DNA from: Darwinimomas sp045600945
GTDB taxonomy: Bacteria; Bacillota; Clostridia; Lachnospirales; Lachnospiraceae
DNA length: 56,590 bases
Assembly: GCA_045600945.1 (NCBI GenBank)
Contig: JAZRYX010000049.1
Coordinates: 1-56,590 of the forward strand
Reading direction: 5' to 3'
The notes below the pieces were generated by a model that was given only the letters and a program-made list of their open reading frames with translations, did not search any database and was not told the origin of the DNA. The position numbers were made by a program, and so were the translations under genes. How positions within the stretch are numbered: the stretch's first letter is position 1; every line of letters starts with the position of its first letter. Positions 42,211 to 49,763 of the stretch are shown here, piece after piece.

Positions 42211-42307
42211 GAATCCGGTATGGACATAAGAGTATATTAGGACCATCAGAAAGGTTTCTGTTTACATAGATTAAAACAGAAGATTAACAAAGAAAGAAGG
42301 TGATAAT

Positions 42308-42700
42308 ATGTTACAAAAGTTTTTAAGATGTGAGGTATGCGGAAACATTGTTGCAGTAGTAGAGGAAAGCGGCGTACCTATCGTATGCTGCGGTCAGAAC
42401 ATGACAGAGCTCGTTGCACAGACAGTAGATGAGGGATCCGAGAAGCATGTGCCGGTATGGAAACTTAATGACAACATGGTTCATGTCACGGTTGGACAGA
42501 ATGAACACCCTATGTCACCGGAACATTATATTCAGTGGATCTCAATAAGAACAGACAGAGGAAATCAGAGAAAGGAACTTAAGGCAGAAGATGCTCCGAA
42601 GGCATGTTTTGCACTCTGCGACGGAGAGAAACTCTTAGAGGTATATGCATATTGTAATGTGCATGGCTTATGGAAGGCGGATGCAGGTAAATGTTGCTGA
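42308..42700 (+). CDS. dfx: Desulfoferrodoxin (superoxide reductase)
   Basis: 130 residues, two-iron form. The N-terminal desulforedoxin-like centre has Cys8, Cys11, Cys27 and Cys28. The catalytic centre has EKHVPVW (Glu45, Lys46, His47), His67, His73, Cys116 and His119 (YAYCNVHGLW). It reduces superoxide to peroxide in anaerobes, in the cytoplasm. The last two residues are an extra Cys-Cys pair. AAGGTGAT lies just before the ATG. It is followed after 31 nt by a TspO-like membrane protein and flanked by a Crp/Fnr regulator gene, suggesting oxidative-stress control. Confidence 0.97.
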   Translation: MLQKFLRCEVCGNIVAVVEESGVPIVCCGQNMTELVAQTVDEGSEKHVPVWKLNDNMVHVTVGQNEHPMSPEHYIQWISIRTDRGNQRKELKAEDAPKACFALCDGEKLLEVYAYCNVHGLWKADAGKCC

Positions 42701-42705
42701 TTTAA

Positions 42706-42726
42706 CCACCTTTTGAGAGGAGGTGG
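42706..42726 (+). promoter_or_regulatory. Hairpin sequestering the ribosome site of the TspO-like gene
   Basis: CCACCT (42706-42711) pairs with AGGTGG (42721-42726), hiding GGAGGTGG. Its 5' arm begins 6 nt after the dfx stop, so a ribosome finishing dfx would open it: likely translational coupling. Confidence 0.55.
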
Positions 42727-42731
42727 AAACT

Positions 42732-43625
42732 ATGAACGAGGACGTTTTCGGAATTCCTACAGTAGAGAAGGCAGCAGTCAGCTCAAAATCAAGAAAAAAG
42801 ACCAAAAGGCAGATATCAGCCGAAAGAACGAGGAGGATATATAACTGGGTGAATATAGCAGCATTTACAATAATGGTAGCTGTTAATATATTAGCCAATG
42901 TATTACCGCTTGGAGGTAATACCTCCGGACAGGTTTCGGAAAGATATCCTTCACTGTTCACACCGGCCGGGATAACATTTTCTATATGGGGTGTAATCTA
43001 CGCCGTTCTGGGAATTGCACTGATTCGACAGATAATAAGCAAAAAAGAGGAATGCAGAAGACTGACGGATGATATCGGAGGACTTTTTGCGATAAGCTGC
43101 GGTCTGAATATCGGATGGATATTGTGTTGGCATTTAGGACAGATAACCGGAGCAACCCTCATTATATTCGCGTTGCTGGCAACTCTCGTTTTGATCATGC
43201 TGCTGGTAAGAAATGATACCATGATGTCGATTGTTTTCGGAATATATACCGCATGGGTAATGGTGGCATCAGTTGCAAGCATATTTGTTCAGGCGGCTTA
43301 CAGCGGAAGTAATATGATCAGCGCAGGAGGCGAGACCTTGGCAATATTTGCTATTATCATAGCAGGAGCAATACTTACTTTAATAACCATGACAAGCAGA
43401 AACTGGTCTTTCGCAGCGGTAGGAATGTGGTCTTATATCGGAATAGTTGTAAGCCAGGTTAAAAATTATAAGGCAGAATACAAGCTGCTGCTGATACTGA
43501 CTATCGTGATGATAGTGGTTATGCTGATAAGTGTATTGTACTTGATTTTGACAGATGTGAAGGATGGTGAAACATCGATAAAGGGGTTTATCGATGAGAA
43601 ATCTCCCGGAGTACTTCCTGGTTGA
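42732..43625 (+). CDS. TspO/MBR-like polytopic membrane protein
   Basis: 297 residues with a 30-residue basic N-terminus and seven to eight hydrophobic segments. The motif PSLFTPAGITFSIWGVIYAVLGIALI resembles the tryptophan-rich TspO/MBR family, though the protein is about twice the usual size and only partly similar, so the family call is tentative. TspO proteins bind porphyrins and respond to oxidative conditions, which would suit the dfx neighbour. ATG at 42732 is preferred to a GTG at 42723 that lies inside the ribosome site. The last 38 nt overlap the oppositely directed regulator gene. Confidence 0.65.
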   Translation: MNEDVFGIPTVEKAAVSSKSRKKTKRQISAERTRRIYNWVNIAAFTIMVAVNILANVLPLGGNTSGQVSERYPSLFTPAGITFSIWGVIYAVLGIALIRQIISKKEECRRLTDDIGGLFAISCGLNIGWILCWHLGQITGATLIIFALLATLVLIMLLVRNDTMMSIVFGIYTAWVMVASVASIFVQAAYSGSNMISAGGETLAIFAIIIAGAILTLITMTSRNWSFAAVGMWSYIGIVVSQVKNYKAEYKLLLILTIVMIVVMLISVLYLILTDVKDGETSIKGFIDEKSPGVLPG

Positions 43626-44244
43626 GTATAGTTATACAGTTACGGTCGGTAGATAAGATTCCTCGCTTTTCAAACTTTGAGAGCATGCGTGCAACGACTT
43701 CACGAACAGAGTTTATCTGGTGAGCTATTTCCTCCTGAGTAGTGTGAATCGAAAGAGATCCGGAACGATCTATACATTTAACAAGATATGCCGCAAGCCT
43801 GCGGTCAACACTGACCAGCATGGCATGGCGGATAGATGATAAAGAGTCCTGAAGATTCTGGGCTACTGTTTCAAACCAGAAGCAGCGGACATATATATTT
43901 GTATCAATTAAATGCTGGAAGGAACGTGTGTTTATCAAAAGAAGACGGCTAAAAGTCTTCGCTATGGAGATAGTATTACTTTCCATCTGCTTAAGCAGAA
44001 TGGAGGTATTGATTACACCACATGTTCCTTCTTTGAATTCTGTCAGAAATATTTCACGTCCATCGTCGCCTATGGTGCAGATCTGGACATTACCCTCAAT
44101 TATGGCCAAACAGAAGTAACCATCATCTGTGATGACGGACTTTCTGTCGAAGTCTTTTTCAAAGGCATGTTCTGTAAGAAAAAGCTGTTCTTCACTGTTA
44201 AGTTTTGTCCAGAACGGAAGTCTGCTTATATACTCTGAATACAT
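43588..44244 (-). CDS. Crp/Fnr family transcriptional regulator
   Basis: 218 residues. N-terminal cyclic-nucleotide-binding-like beta barrel (about 15-115) and C-terminal winged helix (about 140-205) with the recognition segment TTQEEIAHQINSVREVVARMLSKFEKRGIL. There is no N-terminal Fe-S cysteine cluster like that of E. coli FNR; cysteines are scattered near 45, 57, 75 and 120, so the signal is unknown. It may act on the TGTGA/TCACA site before dfx. The ATG has no Shine-Dalgarno and lies 6 nt after a TGATAAAAT extended -10 box, making it a leaderless candidate. Confidence 0.92.
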   Translation of the reverse strand: MYSEYISRLPFWTKLNSEEQLFLTEHAFEKDFDRKSVITDDGYFCLAIIEGNVQICTIGDDGREIFLTEFKEGTCGVINTSILLKQMESNTISIAKTFSRLLLINTRSFQHLIDTNIYVRCFWFETVAQNLQDSLSSIRHAMLVSVDRRLAAYLVKCIDRSGSLSIHTTQEEIAHQINSVREVVARMLSKFEKRGILSTDRNCITILNQEVLREISHR

Positions 44245-44250
44245 AGCTAT

Positions 44251-44259
44251 ATTTTATCA
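44251..44259 (-). promoter_or_regulatory. Extended -10 promoter of the Crp/Fnr regulator gene
   Basis: The minus strand reads TGATAAAAT ending 6 nt before the ATG at 44244. The preceding TGTGA half-site overlaps it, so autoregulation is possible. Confidence 0.5.
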
Positions 44260-44275
44260 CAAATTTCGGGCTTTA

Positions 44276-44284
44276 TGTTATAAT
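44276..44284 (+). promoter_or_regulatory. Extended -10 promoter of the rml operon
   Basis: TGTTATAAT at 44276-44284; no convincing -35 box. It is divergent from, and partly overlaps, the regulator promoter region. Confidence 0.6.
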
Positions 44285-44287
44285 TAA

Positions 44288-44313
44288 CCTGTACAGTTGC
44301 GTACAGGTTTTTT
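44288..44313 (+). terminator. Terminator-like hairpin at the very start of the rml transcript
   Basis: CCTGTAC, loop AGTTGC, GTACAGG, then six T (44308-44313). It begins 4 nt after the -10 box, so it would lie at the extreme 5' end of the rml mRNA. Confidence 0.6.
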
Positions 44314-44356
44314 GTTATACAAAAAATGCTTTTCAGCCCCGCGGAGGATAGAAACA

Positions 44357-45247
44357 ATGAAGGGAATAGTACTTGCAGGAGGAAGCGGAACCAGACTTTA
44401 TCCGCTTACGAAGGTCACATCCAAGCAGCTTTTGCCGATATTTGATAAACCGATGATTTATTATCCGCTGTCAGTTCTTATGCTGGCAGGTATTAAGGAT
44501 ATTCTGATTATATCCACACCGGACGACACACCGAGATTTGAAGCTCTTTTAGGTGACGGACATCAGTATGGCATAAATCTTTCATATAAAGTTCAGCCGA
44601 GCCCCGATGGCCTGGCTCAGGCTTTCATCCTTGGCGAGGAGTTTATAGCCGGAGATGCATGCGCCATGATACTTGGTGATAACATCTTCCACGGGCATGG
44701 ACTTACCAAGTTGGTTCGCTCAGCTGCACAGAAGGAACAGGGAGCAACAGTATTCGGATATTATGTAGATGATCCGGAAAGATTCGGCATAGTTGAGTTT
44801 GATAAATCAGGCAGGGCAATTTCAATAGAGGAAAAACCTGCTAAACCGAAGTCGAATTACTGTGTGACCGGACTTTACTTCTACGATAATCATGTGTGTG
44901 AATATGCAAAGTCACTTAAGCCATCAGCCAGAGGAGAACTCGAGATAACCGATCTTAACAGAATATATCTTGAGAAGGGAGAACTTGACGTAACTCTTCT
45001 TACGAGAGGATTTACATGGCTTGATACCGGTACACATGAGAGTCTTATAGATGCGTCTAATTTCGTTTATACCGTTGAGAAGCATCAGCATCGCAAGATA
45101 GCATGTCTTGAAGAGGTAGCATTTTCAAACGGATGGATAAGTGAAAATGATATGCTGGATGCCTATGAGAAAATGAAGAAAAACGAGTACGGACAATATC
45201 TTAAAGATGTTGTTGACGGAAAATACAGAGACCAAAGAGAAAAATAA
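44357..45247 (+). CDS. rfbA: Glucose-1-phosphate thymidylyltransferase RmlA
   Basis: 296 residues. GIVLAGGSGTRLYPLTKVTSKQLLPIFDKPMIYYPL (nucleotide-binding loop), YKVQPSPDGLAQAFILGEEF, LGDNIFHG and FTWLDTGTHESLIDASNFV are diagnostic. Makes dTDP-glucose, the first step of dTDP-L-rhamnose synthesis. ATG at 44357 has GGAGGA 9 nt upstream; a longer frame from 44297 runs through the hairpin leader and is rejected. First gene of rmlA-rmlB-rmlD-ATP-grasp. Confidence 0.97.
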   Translation: MKGIVLAGGSGTRLYPLTKVTSKQLLPIFDKPMIYYPLSVLMLAGIKDILIISTPDDTPRFEALLGDGHQYGINLSYKVQPSPDGLAQAFILGEEFIAGDACAMILGDNIFHGHGLTKLVRSAAQKEQGATVFGYYVDDPERFGIVEFDKSGRAISIEEKPAKPKSNYCVTGLYFYDNHVCEYAKSLKPSARGELEITDLNRIYLEKGELDVTLLTRGFTWLDTGTHESLIDASNFVYTVEKHQHRKIACLEEVAFSNGWISENDMLDAYEKMKKNEYGQYLKDVVDGKYRDQREK

Positions 45248-45260
45248 TCAGGAGAAAGTT

Positions 45261-46277
45261 ATGAAGATAATCGTAACGGGCGGTGCAGGTTTTATAGGTG
45301 GAAACTTTGTACTGTATGCAGTAAATCAGTATCCGCAGGATAGAATCATCAACCTGGATGCGCTTACATATGCGGGTAATCTGGAGACACTTAAATCCGT
45401 AGAGGATAAACCTAATTATAAGTTCGTAAAGGGTGATATAGCAGACAGAGAGTTTATCTTTAATCTCTTTGAAGAGGAAAAACCCGATGTCGTAATCAAC
45501 TTTGCGGCAGAGTCTCATGTTGACCGGTCCATTACGGATCCTGAGATTTTCGTAAGGACCAATGTAGTCGGTACCACTACACTTCTTGATGCATGCAAGA
45601 CATTCGGAATCGGAAGATATCATCAGGTTTCGACAGATGAGGTTTACGGCGATCTGCCGCTTGACAGACCTGACTTATTGTTTACGGAAACCACGCCGCT
45701 TCATACATCGTCACCGTATTCAAGTGCCAAGGCATCTGCAGATCTTTTCGTACAAGCCTATCATCGTACATACGGACTTCCGGTATCGATTTCAAGGTGT
45801 TCCAATAACTACGGACCGTATCACTTCCCGGAGAAGCTGATTCCGCTGGTTATCTCAAGAGCACTTAATGATGAGGAGATTCCGGTTTACGGTAAGGGTG
45901 AGAACGTTCGTGACTGGTTATATGTTTTAGACCATTGCAAGGCTATAGATCTCATAGTTCGCAAAGGACGCGAAGGGGAAGTCTATAACATAGGCGGTCA
46001 TAATGAGAAAACAAACCTTGAAGTGGTTCAGACTATTCTTAAGACTTTAGGAAAACCTGAGAGTCTTATCAAGTATGTAACGGACAGACCGGGTCATGAC
46101 TTAAGATACGCTATGGATCCGACAAAGATATGCACGGAGCTCGGATGGAAACCGGAGCATACATTTGAAACCGGAATCAAAGATACGATTGACTGGTATC
46201 TGAATAATAAAGAGTGGTGGCAGAACATCATCTCGGGTGAATATCAGAACTATTTTGCAAAACAGTATAAGATGTGA
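45261..46277 (+). CDS. rfbB: dTDP-glucose 4,6-dehydratase RmlB
   Basis: 338 residues, short-chain dehydrogenase fold. GGAGFIGGNFV binds NAD; STDEVYGDL and YSSAKASADLFV give the catalytic Thr-Asp-Glu and Tyr-Lys residues; RCSNNYGPYHFPEKLIPL follows. Second step of dTDP-rhamnose synthesis. GGAGA lies 6 nt before the ATG at 45261; the frame upstream of it belongs to the end of rmlA. Confidence 0.98.
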   Translation: MKIIVTGGAGFIGGNFVLYAVNQYPQDRIINLDALTYAGNLETLKSVEDKPNYKFVKGDIADREFIFNLFEEEKPDVVINFAAESHVDRSITDPEIFVRTNVVGTTTLLDACKTFGIGRYHQVSTDEVYGDLPLDRPDLLFTETTPLHTSSPYSSAKASADLFVQAYHRTYGLPVSISRCSNNYGPYHFPEKLIPLVISRALNDEEIPVYGKGENVRDWLYVLDHCKAIDLIVRKGREGEVYNIGGHNEKTNLEVVQTILKTLGKPESLIKYVTDRPGHDLRYAMDPTKICTELGWKPEHTFETGIKDTIDWYLNNKEWWQNIISGEYQNYFAKQYKM

Positions 46278-46288
46278 GAGGCATTAAG

Positions 46289-47152
46289 ATGAAAGTATTT
46301 ATTACCGGTGCACGTGGTCAGCTGGGAACAGATCTAATGACAGAATGTGCAAAACGCGGGATAGAGACTATAGGTGTGGATATTCAGGAGATGGATATCA
46401 CGGATAAGAGTTCGGTAGACAGGGTGATGAATGAACTTGCACCATTTGATGCGGTGATTCATTGCGCAGCGCACACTGCTGTTGACAGAGCTGAGGACGA
46501 ACCAGAGCTGGTTCGCAAGATAAACGGTGTCGGAACTCAAAATATCGCAGATGTATGTGCCGGGATGAATATCCCGATGATGTATATCTCAACGGACTAT
46601 GTATTTGACGGAGAGGGTACTGAGCCCTGGCAGCCGGATGATCTCGACCGCAGACCGCTTAATGTATACGGACAGGCAAAGTACGAAGGCGAGCTTGCCG
46701 TAGAAAATACGGTAAAGGATTATTTCATCGTAAGAATATCATGGGTATTCGGTCTTCATGGTAATAATTTCATTAAGACTATGCTCAGACTCGGCAAGGA
46801 GCGCGGAGCGGTATCCGTTGTAAACGACCAGATCGGTTCACCTACCTACACTCCGGATCTTGCAAGACTTCTTGTAGACATGATTCAGACAGATAAATTC
46901 GGCAGATATCATGCAACAAATGAGGGCATCATCTCATGGTATGATTTTGCAGTTGAGATATTCAGACAGGCGGGAATGGATGTCACGGTTACACCGGTGA
47001 GTTCGGATGCATTCCCTGCAAAAGCAAAGAGACCCCATAATTCACGTATGGATAAGTCCAAACTTGATAAAGCCGGATTCAGAAGACTGCCCATGTGGCA
47101 GGATGCACTCGGCAGATATTTAAAAGAGTTAGCGGCACAGGAGAATCAATGA
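46289..47152 (+). CDS. rfbD: dTDP-4-dehydrorhamnose reductase RmlD
   Basis: 287 residues. VFITGARGQLGTDLM, HCAAHTAVDRAEDEP, ISTDYVFDGEG, YGQAKYEGE (catalytic Tyr-Lys) and RISWVFG are diagnostic. Final reduction to dTDP-L-rhamnose. The 3,5-epimerase RmlC that must act before it is not encoded here. AGAGG lies 8 nt before the ATG at 46289. Overlaps the ATP-grasp gene as ATGA. Confidence 0.96.
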   Translation: MKVFITGARGQLGTDLMTECAKRGIETIGVDIQEMDITDKSSVDRVMNELAPFDAVIHCAAHTAVDRAEDEPELVRKINGVGTQNIADVCAGMNIPMMYISTDYVFDGEGTEPWQPDDLDRRPLNVYGQAKYEGELAVENTVKDYFIVRISWVFGLHGNNFIKTMLRLGKERGAVSVVNDQIGSPTYTPDLARLLVDMIQTDKFGRYHATNEGIISWYDFAVEIFRQAGMDVTVTPVSSDAFPAKAKRPHNSRMDKSKLDKAGFRRLPMWQDALGRYLKELAAQENQ

Positions 47153-48069
47153 ATGTTTTAATCACGGCAATAGGATCGTTTTCAAGTGATGTGGCAATTA
47201 AAAACTGCCGCAAACTTGGCATGCATGTGGTTGGGTGTGATATATATCCCATGGAATGGGTTGTACAGTCACTTGACGTTGATACATTTTATCAGATTGC
47301 AAAAGCCGTAGATGAAGATGAGTACATAAACCAGCTTCTAGATATAATTAAAAATGAAGAGATAGATCTTTTACTTCCGTCAACAGATGCCGAGATAGAT
47401 GTATTAAATACACACAGAGAAGAGATAAAGCAGTCCGGCGCAACACTTTGCATCAGCAGCCCGAAGACTATCGAGATTTGCAGAGACAAGATGAAGTTTG
47501 CAGAAAAGATGGGAAAGTATGCCATCAAAAGCAAGCTGATAGCCGATGAACCGGATCCTGATTTTCCTGTAGTGGTCAAACCTGTTAAAGGCAGAAGCAG
47601 TCAGGGAATGCAGAGAATATATGATAAGATTCATTATAATCTGATTCCGAAAGATTATATGGTTCAGCCATTGATCGAGGGAGACATAATCACAGTCGAT
47701 GTTGTAAGGCATCCCAAGTCAAAGTATGTTGAAGTTGTAGCAAGACAGGAAGTACTAAGGACACTTTCCGGTGCAGGAACTTCCGTAAAGATACTTAATG
47801 ACTGGGAACTTGAAGCGATGTGTAAAGACATTGCCGAAGAACTTCGGATAATCGGATGCGTGTGCTTTGAATTTATCAAGGACGAAAATGGGGCATATCA
47901 CATGCTGGAGTGCAATCCGAGATTAAGCGGAGGAGTCGCATTCTCATGCCTTGCAGGCTATGATTTCATAAAGGCGCATTTTGACTGTTTCCTGAATGAT
48001 GACATAGAAGTCAAAGGTGATATACCTGAGATGTATATAGCCAGAAAATACCAGGAATACATAATATAA
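47149..48069 (+). CDS. ATP-grasp domain protein in the rhamnose operon
   Basis: 306 residues. N-terminal pre-ATP-grasp Rossmann half (NVLITAIGSFSSDVAIKNCRKLGMHVVGCDIYP, LLPSTDAEI), then the ATP-grasp core with FPVVVKPVKGRSSQGM (Lys pair and Gly loop), QPLIEGDIITVDVV and the metal-binding FEFIKDENGAYHMLECNPRLSGG. Related to carbamoyl-phosphate synthase large-subunit-like ligases. They join a carboxylate to an amine or thiol using ATP; the substrate here is unknown, and the operon suggests a sugar or envelope modification. Terminator follows. Confidence 0.88.
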   Translation: MNVLITAIGSFSSDVAIKNCRKLGMHVVGCDIYPMEWVVQSLDVDTFYQIAKAVDEDEYINQLLDIIKNEEIDLLLPSTDAEIDVLNTHREEIKQSGATLCISSPKTIEICRDKMKFAEKMGKYAIKSKLIADEPDPDFPVVVKPVKGRSSQGMQRIYDKIHYNLIPKDYMVQPLIEGDIITVDVVRHPKSKYVEVVARQEVLRTLSGAGTSVKILNDWELEAMCKDIAEELRIIGCVCFEFIKDENGAYHMLECNPRLSGGVAFSCLAGYDFIKAHFDCFLNDDIEVKGDIPEMYIARKYQEYII

Positions 48070-48104
48070 AAATAAAGTCCCTCAATACGAGAGACTTTAT
48101 TTTT
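48068..48104. terminator. Bidirectional terminator between the rml operon and the exonuclease gene
   Basis: AAAAATAAAGTC (48068-48079) pairs with GACTTTATTTTT (48093-48104), plus CTC/GAG inside; A/T runs on both sides serve both converging genes. Confidence 0.88.
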
Positions 48105-48105
48105 A

Positions 48106-49062
48106 TCAGCTTGATTTCTTTTTCTTCTTTACTTCATCCCGATATGCTGCAACTTCCAAAGCCTTGTCATAACTTACCATCTTTATGGTCTTGACCAGAT
48201 ACACCTCGCCGGCATCGTTGTGACGTACCCTGAGCTTACCTTTCATCAGTCCGTGTTTCGGACAATACCCTATGCAATGATATTGCTTTTGATTAGGCGT
48301 AAACCAGTTTATGTTCTTTTTAATAGGCTTCTGACACTTGTAGCAGAACATGTCCTTTGCATTCGGATCCGCCATAGCCTTTTCTTTGCTCGGATAAACC
48401 ATTGAGACATATTTGAAGTAATCGGGGAAAAGAAGATATATCTCGTCCTCTTTCTTCCTTGGAAGTCGTGTATAATCCAGGGACATATAAGGACGCCATT
48501 TTCGCATATCGATACGCTGCATTACCTGTGCGGTGTATAAAGCATCATTCAGGGCACTGTGAAAACCGCCGTCATCAATTACATCCATTTCATCGACCGC
48601 ACGGTCAAGCGGTGCCATGGTCTTATGATGACCTTCCGTGTGCAGCGTATATAATTTCTGAAGATCATAGTACAGAAGCGGGAAAGGCAAAGGGTTTTTG
48701 ATATTGAAGTAGGCCATGTTCTTCTCAAGCTGGGCAAGATCCATTTCTCCCCAGGTGCAGAATATAGGCTCTTCACCATCCGGAAAACACCAATCGAAAA
48801 AGTCGCCGACAGCTTCTGCGATAGGCACACCCTTTTCCCTCAGTTCCCGGACACCCAGATTAACCACTTCAAGGACTCTGTAATGAAGTTTTTCATAAAC
48901 GACCGGTTTGACAACCCTGCGAAACGTTGATAATTTACGGAAATTCTCATCGAGCTTAACAGCACCGATTTCTATTATCTCAAAAGGAAGTCCCGGAACG
49001 GATCCTCCCTTACCGTTTGCACTTTGATTCCATTCCAAATCGAAAACAATGTAAGTTTGCAT
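48106..49062 (-). CDS. DnaQ-type 3'-5' exonuclease with C-terminal zinc ribbon
   Basis: 318 residues. DEDDh exonuclease at 1-190: IVFDLEWNQ (Asp-x-Glu), FCTWGEMDLAQLEKN, and HSALNDALYTAQ (His and last Asp). Closest in outline to KapD-like exonucleases. From about 245 two Cys pairs (CYKCQKP...CIGYCPKHG) form a zinc ribbon, an addition not usual in that group, followed by a Lys-rich tail. RNA or DNA target unknown. Divergent from the rhomboid-like gene. Confidence 0.85.
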   Translation of the reverse strand: MQTYIVFDLEWNQSANGKGGSVPGLPFEIIEIGAVKLDENFRKLSTFRRVVKPVVYEKLHYRVLEVVNLGVRELREKGVPIAEAVGDFFDWCFPDGEEPIFCTWGEMDLAQLEKNMAYFNIKNPLPFPLLYYDLQKLYTLHTEGHHKTMAPLDRAVDEMDVIDDGGFHSALNDALYTAQVMQRIDMRKWRPYMSLDYTRLPRKKEDEIYLLFPDYFKYVSMVYPSKEKAMADPNAKDMFCYKCQKPIKKNINWFTPNQKQYHCIGYCPKHGLMKGKLRVRHNDAGEVYLVKTIKMVSYDKALEVAAYRDEVKKKKKSS

Positions 49063-49085
49063 ACCGTACGATTATATCATATAAT
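49057..49085 (+). promoter_or_regulatory. Promoter of the rhomboid-ligase-trk-trmB run
   Basis: TTGCAT (49057-49062), 17-nt spacer, TATAAT (49080-49085), within the start region of the divergent exonuclease gene. The start codon at 49095 lies 9 nt past the -10 box. Confidence 0.65.
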
Positions 49086-49094
49086 ATGAATAAT

Positions 49095-49763
49095 ATGAAA
49101 TTTTTTAAAAAATTGGAATTGAAGTTCGGTATGCATGCGATACCGAATATTATGATGTACCTTTGTGTAATATATGCTGTTGGTTGGGTGATTCAGCTGA
49201 TGATGCCGAGCTTTTATTTCGAGTACCTCTCACTTAATGCTTCGGCAATACTTCACGGACAGATATGGAGGCTCATCACCTGGCTGGCATATCCGCCGAG
49301 TACCAGTCTGATATTCGGACTTATCATGATATATGTGTACTGGACAGTCGGGCGTACACTTGAGTCCCTTTGGGGTTCTTTCCAGTTCAATGTCTTCATT
49401 ATCATGGGAGTCCTGATAAATATTATCGGAGCTTTTGTACTTTATCTGATTTACGGGCCGGTTATCAGTTCGTTTTACATAATAACTCCGATTAACTTTA
49501 CTTTATCAATACTGCTCGCGTTTATGGCTAGTTTTCCGGATGCACAGTTTCTGCTGTTTTTCATCATTCCGGTAAAAGCCAAATATCTGGGAATATTCTA
49601 TCTGGCTATGACTGTTATGAATTTTATTCCAAATAACATAGGAACGAGGGCAGAGATAATATTATCACTTGTTAATTTTGTTCTGTTCTTCCTGATTACG
49701 GGAAAAGCAGACAATATAATCAGCAGGATAAAGAATAAACGCAATAGGAATGGATTTGTTTAA
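49095..49763 (+). CDS. Rhomboid-like membrane protein lacking the catalytic serine
   Basis: 222 residues with six hydrophobic segments. ASAILHGQIWRLITWLAYPPS is the rhomboid L1/WR region. The segment aligned with the GxSG active-site loop reads TPINFTLSILLAF, with no GASG, and no catalytic His appears in the last helix, so it looks like a pseudoprotease. ATG at 49095 is preferred over 49086, which is part of or adjacent to the -10 box. No Shine-Dalgarno is present. The stop overlaps the next ATG by one base. Confidence 0.75.
   Translation: MKFFKKLELKFGMHAIPNIMMYLCVIYAVGWVIQLMMPSFYFEYLSLNASAILHGQIWRLITWLAYPPSTSLIFGLIMIYVYWTVGRTLESLWGSFQFNVFIIMGVLINIIGAFVLYLIYGPVISSFYIITPINFTLSILLAFMASFPDAQFLLFFIIPVKAKYLGIFYLAMTVMNFIPNNIGTRAEIILSLVNFVLFFLITGKADNIISRIKNKRNRNGFV

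Noticed and set aside
47095..47148. An upstream extension of the ATP-grasp gene into rmlD
   Set aside because: The ATG at 47149 overlaps the rmlD stop as ATGA and begins the Rossmann strand at once; the extension is only an out-of-frame overlap.
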